This document shows, piece after piece, positions 17,373 through 20,667 of a stretch of 20,667 nt of DNA. Below the pieces are notes generated by a model. That model made no database searches, had not been told where the DNA came from, and was given only the letters and a program-made list of their open reading frames with translations. Positions within the stretch are counted from its first letter, which is position 1, and the number at the start of each line of letters is the position of its first letter. The position numbers and the translations under genes were made by a program. The stretch comes from Armatimonadaceae bacterium (GTDB lineage Bacteria; Armatimonadota; Armatimonadia; Armatimonadales; Armatimonadaceae): the NCBI GenBank assembly GCA_030446525.1, contig JAUJNC010000084.1:1-20667 (forward strand). Direction: 5' to 3'.

Positions 17373-18293
17373 TTAGCTTTCCCACTTGACGCCGCCCATG
17401 CGCCCCCAGCGGGTGAAAAAGGCGAGCAGGGCGCGCTCGTCCTGATGCGGCATCGTGGCCGTAACGATCTCCAGGCCCTTTTGCGGCTCGGACACCGCCG
17501 TGGCGTCGGCACGTGAGAGAAATATGAGCTTGTCGGCCAGCACAGATGCGGCCATATCCAGGTCGCGCACCCCGAGCTGCCACTTTTCGGCACAGGGCGC
17601 GGTATAGGTAGCAACCACGGGAATGTCGAGGTCGACGGCGATCTGCCGTAAGAGTTTCAGATTCTGCACGAGCGCTTTGCCCTTGTCCCCGCTCGGGAAA
17701 AGCCCCTCTGCCGTGTCCACGATCAGCAGTTCCAGGTTGCCGTGGCGCCGGCACTGCGCCGCCAGTCGGTCCGCGGGAAGCTGCGTTGAGGAGCCGGCGA
17801 GGTAAATGCGCCCCTGCAGCAGGGTCTTGATCGCCCCCTGCAAGCGCGCATCGGTTGAGGGTCGCAGGTGATGCGGCACGGACCACAGGTCCACGCGCCC
17901 TTCCGCGAAGATAAGCCGCCGGTTGAGATCGTGCGCATTGCTTTCGGAACTTACCAGCACCACCGAGCGTTCGGGGCTTCGCTTCGCCGCCTTACGGGCG
18001 ATGTTCTGCGCCAGGGTCGATTTGCCACTCAGAACGTGCCCCGCGATCACGGTCAGTTTGCCCTTCTCAAAGCCGCCGGTTAGAGCATCCAGGTCGGCAA
18101 AACCGGTGCTGATTCCCGTAAGCTCCCGGCTGGGCCGCGCACCGCCTCCGAAGAGATTCAGGGGCGTAGGCCGCTCTTCGTCAAGCGGATTATCCTCAAA
18201 TTCGGCGCGCAACATCTCGCGTATGCGCTCGGCACTGATGTCCTCGTCCGCGCACTCCTCAACTTCTCTCCAGGCATCTGACAACATGAGCAT
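17373..18293 (-). CDS. DnaB-like / RecA-fold ATPase
   Basis: A 306-residue protein with a short acidic N-terminus (EECADEDISAERIREMLRAE) and then a DnaB C-terminal-type core. GISTGFADLDALTGGFEKGK leads into the Walker A loop GHVLSGKST (85-93), VVLVSSESNAHDLNRRL corresponds to the DnaB SLEM helix region, and Walker B is LLIVDTAEG (Asp193). It ends in a C-terminal strand, LAFFTRWGRMGGVKWE. It lacks the N-terminal primase-binding domain of replicative DnaB, so it is not the housekeeping helicase. Comparable stand-alone proteins occur in phage, plasmid and defence loci. GAGGGG fits the ATG at 18287 better than that at 18293, so translation may start two codons later. Confidence 0.8.
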   Translation of the reverse strand: MLMLSDAWREVEECADEDISAERIREMLRAEFEDNPLDEERPTPLNLFGGGARPSRELTGISTGFADLDALTGGFEKGKLTVIAGHVLSGKSTLAQNIARKAAKRSPERSVVLVSSESNAHDLNRRLIFAEGRVDLWSVPHHLRPSTDARLQGAIKTLLQGRIYLAGSSTQLPADRLAAQCRRHGNLELLIVDTAEGLFPSGDKGKALVQNLKLLRQIAVDLDIPVVATYTAPCAEKWQLGVRDLDMAASVLADKLIFLSRADATAVSEPQKGLEIVTATMPHQDERALLAFFTRWGRMGGVKWES

Positions 18294-18337
18294 CCCCTCG
18301 CTACACCGTTGGTCACGTCCTTTATACGGATATTAGG

Positions 18338-18432
18338 GTTGGTGGTGCAATAGGTTTTTTGCTACCAGATGTTGTGTCTCAGCAACGTCATGAGACCGTA
18401 GATATAGTAGGAAAACCCAATTACACCACAAC
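18338..18432. repeat. Small element with 21-base inverted-repeat ends (MITE-like)
   Basis: The left end GTTGGTGGTGCAATAGGTTTT (18338-18358) and the reverse complement of the right end at 18412-18432, G-T-T-G-T-G-G-T-G-T-A-A-T-T-G-G-G-T-T-T-T, match at about 18 of 21 positions. The 95-base unit is AT-richer than its surroundings and encodes nothing. It contains an inner stem GTCTC-GAGAC at 18376-18396. A similar stem (GTCTC, CCGTCAAAT, GAGAC) recurs outside at 18448-18466. It sits between two genes of the same orientation. Confidence 0.5.
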
Positions 18433-18546
18433 TCTATTGTATTACGAGTCTCCCGTCAAATGAGACGAAAAGAGGGTTACAGGTGCGGAGCCGGTCGATT
18501 GGAAGTTCGCCTTTGGGAGAGCGAACAAGGCTGTGGCGCGCCGGTT

Positions 18547-20441
18547 TCAGAGCGCCTCCGGCGTGTCGCCCGCCGCATGAGACGGGGACACGGTCCCCTC
18601 CGCCTCTGCTTTCTCGCCACTTCCGTCCTTGCCCGGTCCAGGTGCGGACGCATCCTGCTCCTGAGCGACGAAGTCGGCAAGTCGGTGCTCGTCCAGGAAC
18701 CGGTCTATGTATCGTACACTCTCCTCCAGCGGCATCGCCGACTCGTCTAACCCAGTGGCACGATAGGCATGCGTGGCAGCCAGAAACGCATCCCGCGCCG
18801 CTTCCAGATTTGCCTGGTAGTAATACGCGAGGCCCAGGTTGTTCTGGTCATGGCTCAGTCCTGCGGGAAACGCTCCCGCGTGTACTCCTGCAGCGCCGCC
18901 TGGTAGTGGCCAATCGCCTTCCGCAGGTTGGCCTCCTTGTCGCCCAGCGAGGCTCGCTGAAGTTCCCCCGCATAAGCCTACTGCAAGGTCACCGGAACCG
19001 AAGTCTGCGGGGTAAGCGCCCCATCCACCCAGGACCGGATCTCTTCCTCGTCCCCAGGAAGGACCTCCGCCATGACCACCCCTTCATCCGTGATGCCGGA
19101 GACGAAACTATAGCCGCGCAGCGAGCGCCAGCCCACCAGGGCCTGAGCGGATAAGGGGTCCCCGGGCGTGAGCGCGCGGCGCGCAGCCGACTCGTCGAAG
19201 CGTGGCGTGAGCGCCAGCCGCTCCATCCAGACTTGATGCTCTTCGGTCGGCAAAGAGCGGAGGAAGCGCTTGACGATCCCCTGCAGGTCGTCCGGGTCCA
19301 GGCGGAAGGTTTCCACCTCCGGCTCTCTGCCCTGCTCCTGCTCCTCGGCCACGGCATCGGCGAGCAGGCCCAGCTTCAGCGGCAGATATTGGTCTGCGTC
19401 GCGACTGGACGCCAGGATAGCCTCCAGAAGCTCGCCCGGCTCGATGCCGCACTTTTGGAGGAAGGTCGCCGCATAGGGGCGCGTCAGGCCGTCCAGACGA
19501 AACTGGATGAGGTTGCGCTCCTCGCCCCACGCCGCGTTCCGCTTCTCCCAGGCCAGACGGTTCTGACCGGCGATCACCACCAGCACACCGGCATGGTTCA
19601 GGTCGCCGCAGAGTTTGCGGATCCACTCCTCCGGGTCGTCCTTGTGTGCGCCGCTGGCCAAGCCCTGTGTGAGCGACTCGAAGGTGTCCAGGAACAGGAC
19701 GGCGCGGCACCGATGGTGCGGGCGCGGCGGCAGCGCCTCCTTCAGGTCTCCCCTGAGCCGCCTGGGGCGCAGCGGCAGGATCTGCTGCGCCGTTTTCTGA
19801 TCAAGGTCACGCAGGTCCTGATCGCCGGGCGCACTGCTGAGCCACTCGTACATCCTGGTGTTGCGAAACGGCTTCCCCGCGCTCTGCGCCGTCTTCTTCA
19901 CCAGAAAGGTGATGAAGTTGGTCGGCACGGGCAGATCCTTGGCCAGCTCCCCGGCCCCCTCGACGATGTCGGGCAGGAGCGCGTCGATCGTGGGCCCTCC
20001 CACGCGGGCGGCGCGGATGGTCGGCGCGTCATCGCGCACCATCTGCTTGTAGCGGTACAGCTGGTAGGCCAGTTCGAACCGCGGGCAGGGAACGTGGAAG
20101 CGCGTCTGGTCGCGCTCCTGGTTGAACTGGCGGGAAATCTGGGCGAACACCAGAGCCGGGTCGTCCAGGTACTGGATGCCGCCGGCTTCCAGACTGCGGG
20201 AAAAGTTTAACTGCACCCAGGGCAGGCCATAGTCCCGGCACCGATCCCGCCAGAGTTTCTCCAGAAGCCACGACTTGCCGGTGCCGCCCATGGCGTAGAA
20301 CATCAGCACGGGAAGGTCCTCATCGGCCTTGCGCTCCAGCAGTCCCACGAAGACGGCTTCCTCGTCTCCGCGGTTCACGAAGTTGGCGAAGTTACTGCTC
20401 GGCTTGTTCTCATCCGACGACGAATCTTCGGGCAGTGGCAT
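18547..20441 (-). pseudogene. STAND/NB-ARC-like P-loop NTPase with TPR tail, interrupted
   Basis: ATG 20441 has GGAG six bases upstream. The protein opens with a Ser/Asp-rich leader, FVNRGDEEAVFVGLLERKAD and the P-loop AMGGTGKSWLL (51-57, with Ala replacing the first Gly). Later comes a Walker B strand RAVLFLDTFES followed by VLVVIAGQNRLAW, then a winged-helix-like region. At codon 488 it meets TAG (18980-18978). The same frame continues with TPR sequence AYAGELQRASLGDKEANLRK and AIGHYQAALQEYTRERFPQD. A lost C near 18860 then shifts to NNLGLAYYYQANLEAARDAF and a charged tail ending at TGA 18547. STAND NTPases use TPR-like sensors in signalling and antiphage defence. No effector domain is seen at the N-terminus. 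Confidence 0.72.
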
Positions 20442-20667
20442 GGCGAGCTCCGAGTTCAAAAGGCAGACACCTGTACCGGTCATATTACCAGCAGCCGGGC
20501 GTAATTCCTCCCTCCGCCAAGGAACGCCAGAGGGCCCGCTCCTGGAACGGCTCCGTCGTTCGGCGCGCCGATGCGAGCCCGCCCGTAAGGCCTTCGGGTC
20601 CGCGTAGCCGATTAGTTAATCTTCACAATTAGACAGTGGCACGCTGCCTACTGATTTGACTCGTTCT
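20442..20667. other. Leader region of the STAND NTPase gene
   Basis: I see no recognisable gene in this stretch. On the minus strand a short open stretch precedes ATG 20483, an alternative but unsupported start. The last 70 bases (20600-20667) are AT-richer and would hold the promoter; no clear -35/-10 pair was identified. Confidence 0.35.

Noticed and set aside
17373..18293. Calling the RecA-fold gene the replicative helicase dnaB.
   Set aside because: It lacks the N-terminal domain and is far shorter than DnaB (about 450 residues).
14093..18980. In-frame TAG codons in TnpA (14093-14095), the SnoaL fragment (15656-15658) and the STAND gene (18978-18980) as a sign that TAG is read as an amino acid.
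   Set aside because: The dehydrogenase gene (stop at 7486) and the 70-aa gene (stop at 4545) appear to end naturally at TAG. The affected genes are also decayed or mobile, and the TnpA site is Tyr in relatives, a one-base change.

Overview
The window is high-GC bacterial DNA from an organism I cannot name. The core block rpsB-tsf-pyrH-frr-uppS, a prepilin-type H-X9-DG remnant, an NxxGxxAF-repeat protein, an acetyl xylan esterase and a six-hairpin glycosidase together fit a carbohydrate-degrading lineage such as Armatimonadota or Planctomycetota. That is inference from gene content. No tRNA, rRNA or CRISPR array was seen.

Region 1 (1-4548, + strand) is a tight housekeeping operon: the end of rpsB, then tsf, pyrH (with a one-base frameshift), frr, an unrecognised 100-aa protein and uppS. 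A hairpin follows, then a 59-aa zinc-ribbon protein and a SRPBCC-fold protein.

Region 2 (4545-9129, - strand) is read from right to left: a sorbose-1-phosphate reductase-like dehydrogenase (with an in-frame TAA), a sorbitol-6-phosphate dehydrogenase-like SDR, a GNAT acetyltransferase, an alkyltransferase-like DNA repair protein, an acetyl xylan esterase with six apparent frameshifts, and a 70-aa protein. The first four genes overlap or abut and look like one transcript for sugar-phosphate oxidoreduction with stress passengers.

Region 3 (9307-16250) is a scarred accessory zone. It holds an IS630-type transposase tail, a heavily frameshifted six-hairpin glycosidase, a DUF1559/H-X9-DG remnant, two same-orientation IS3-family remnants, a truncated sialidase-like gene, an NxxGxxAF-repeat secreted protein split by an IS200/IS605 element that can be removed exactly in silico, a GNAT protein, and a SnoaL-like gene cut off by an IS3 end.

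Region 4 (16260-20441, - strand) carries a STAND-type P-loop NTPase whose TPR tail is separated by a stop and a frameshift, a DnaB/RecA-fold ATPase and a nitronate monooxygenase. A small element with inverted-repeat ends lies between the first two. The NTPase and ATPase pair could belong to a defence or signalling locus, but the sequence alone does not show that.

A recurring feature is single C/G gains or losses in coding sequence. They are dense in the esterase and the glycosidase and nearly absent from tsf, frr, uppS, SRPBCC, SDR, nitronate monooxygenase and the DnaB-like gene. This could be genuine decay of a polysaccharide locus or uneven residual assembly error; I cannot decide between them here.
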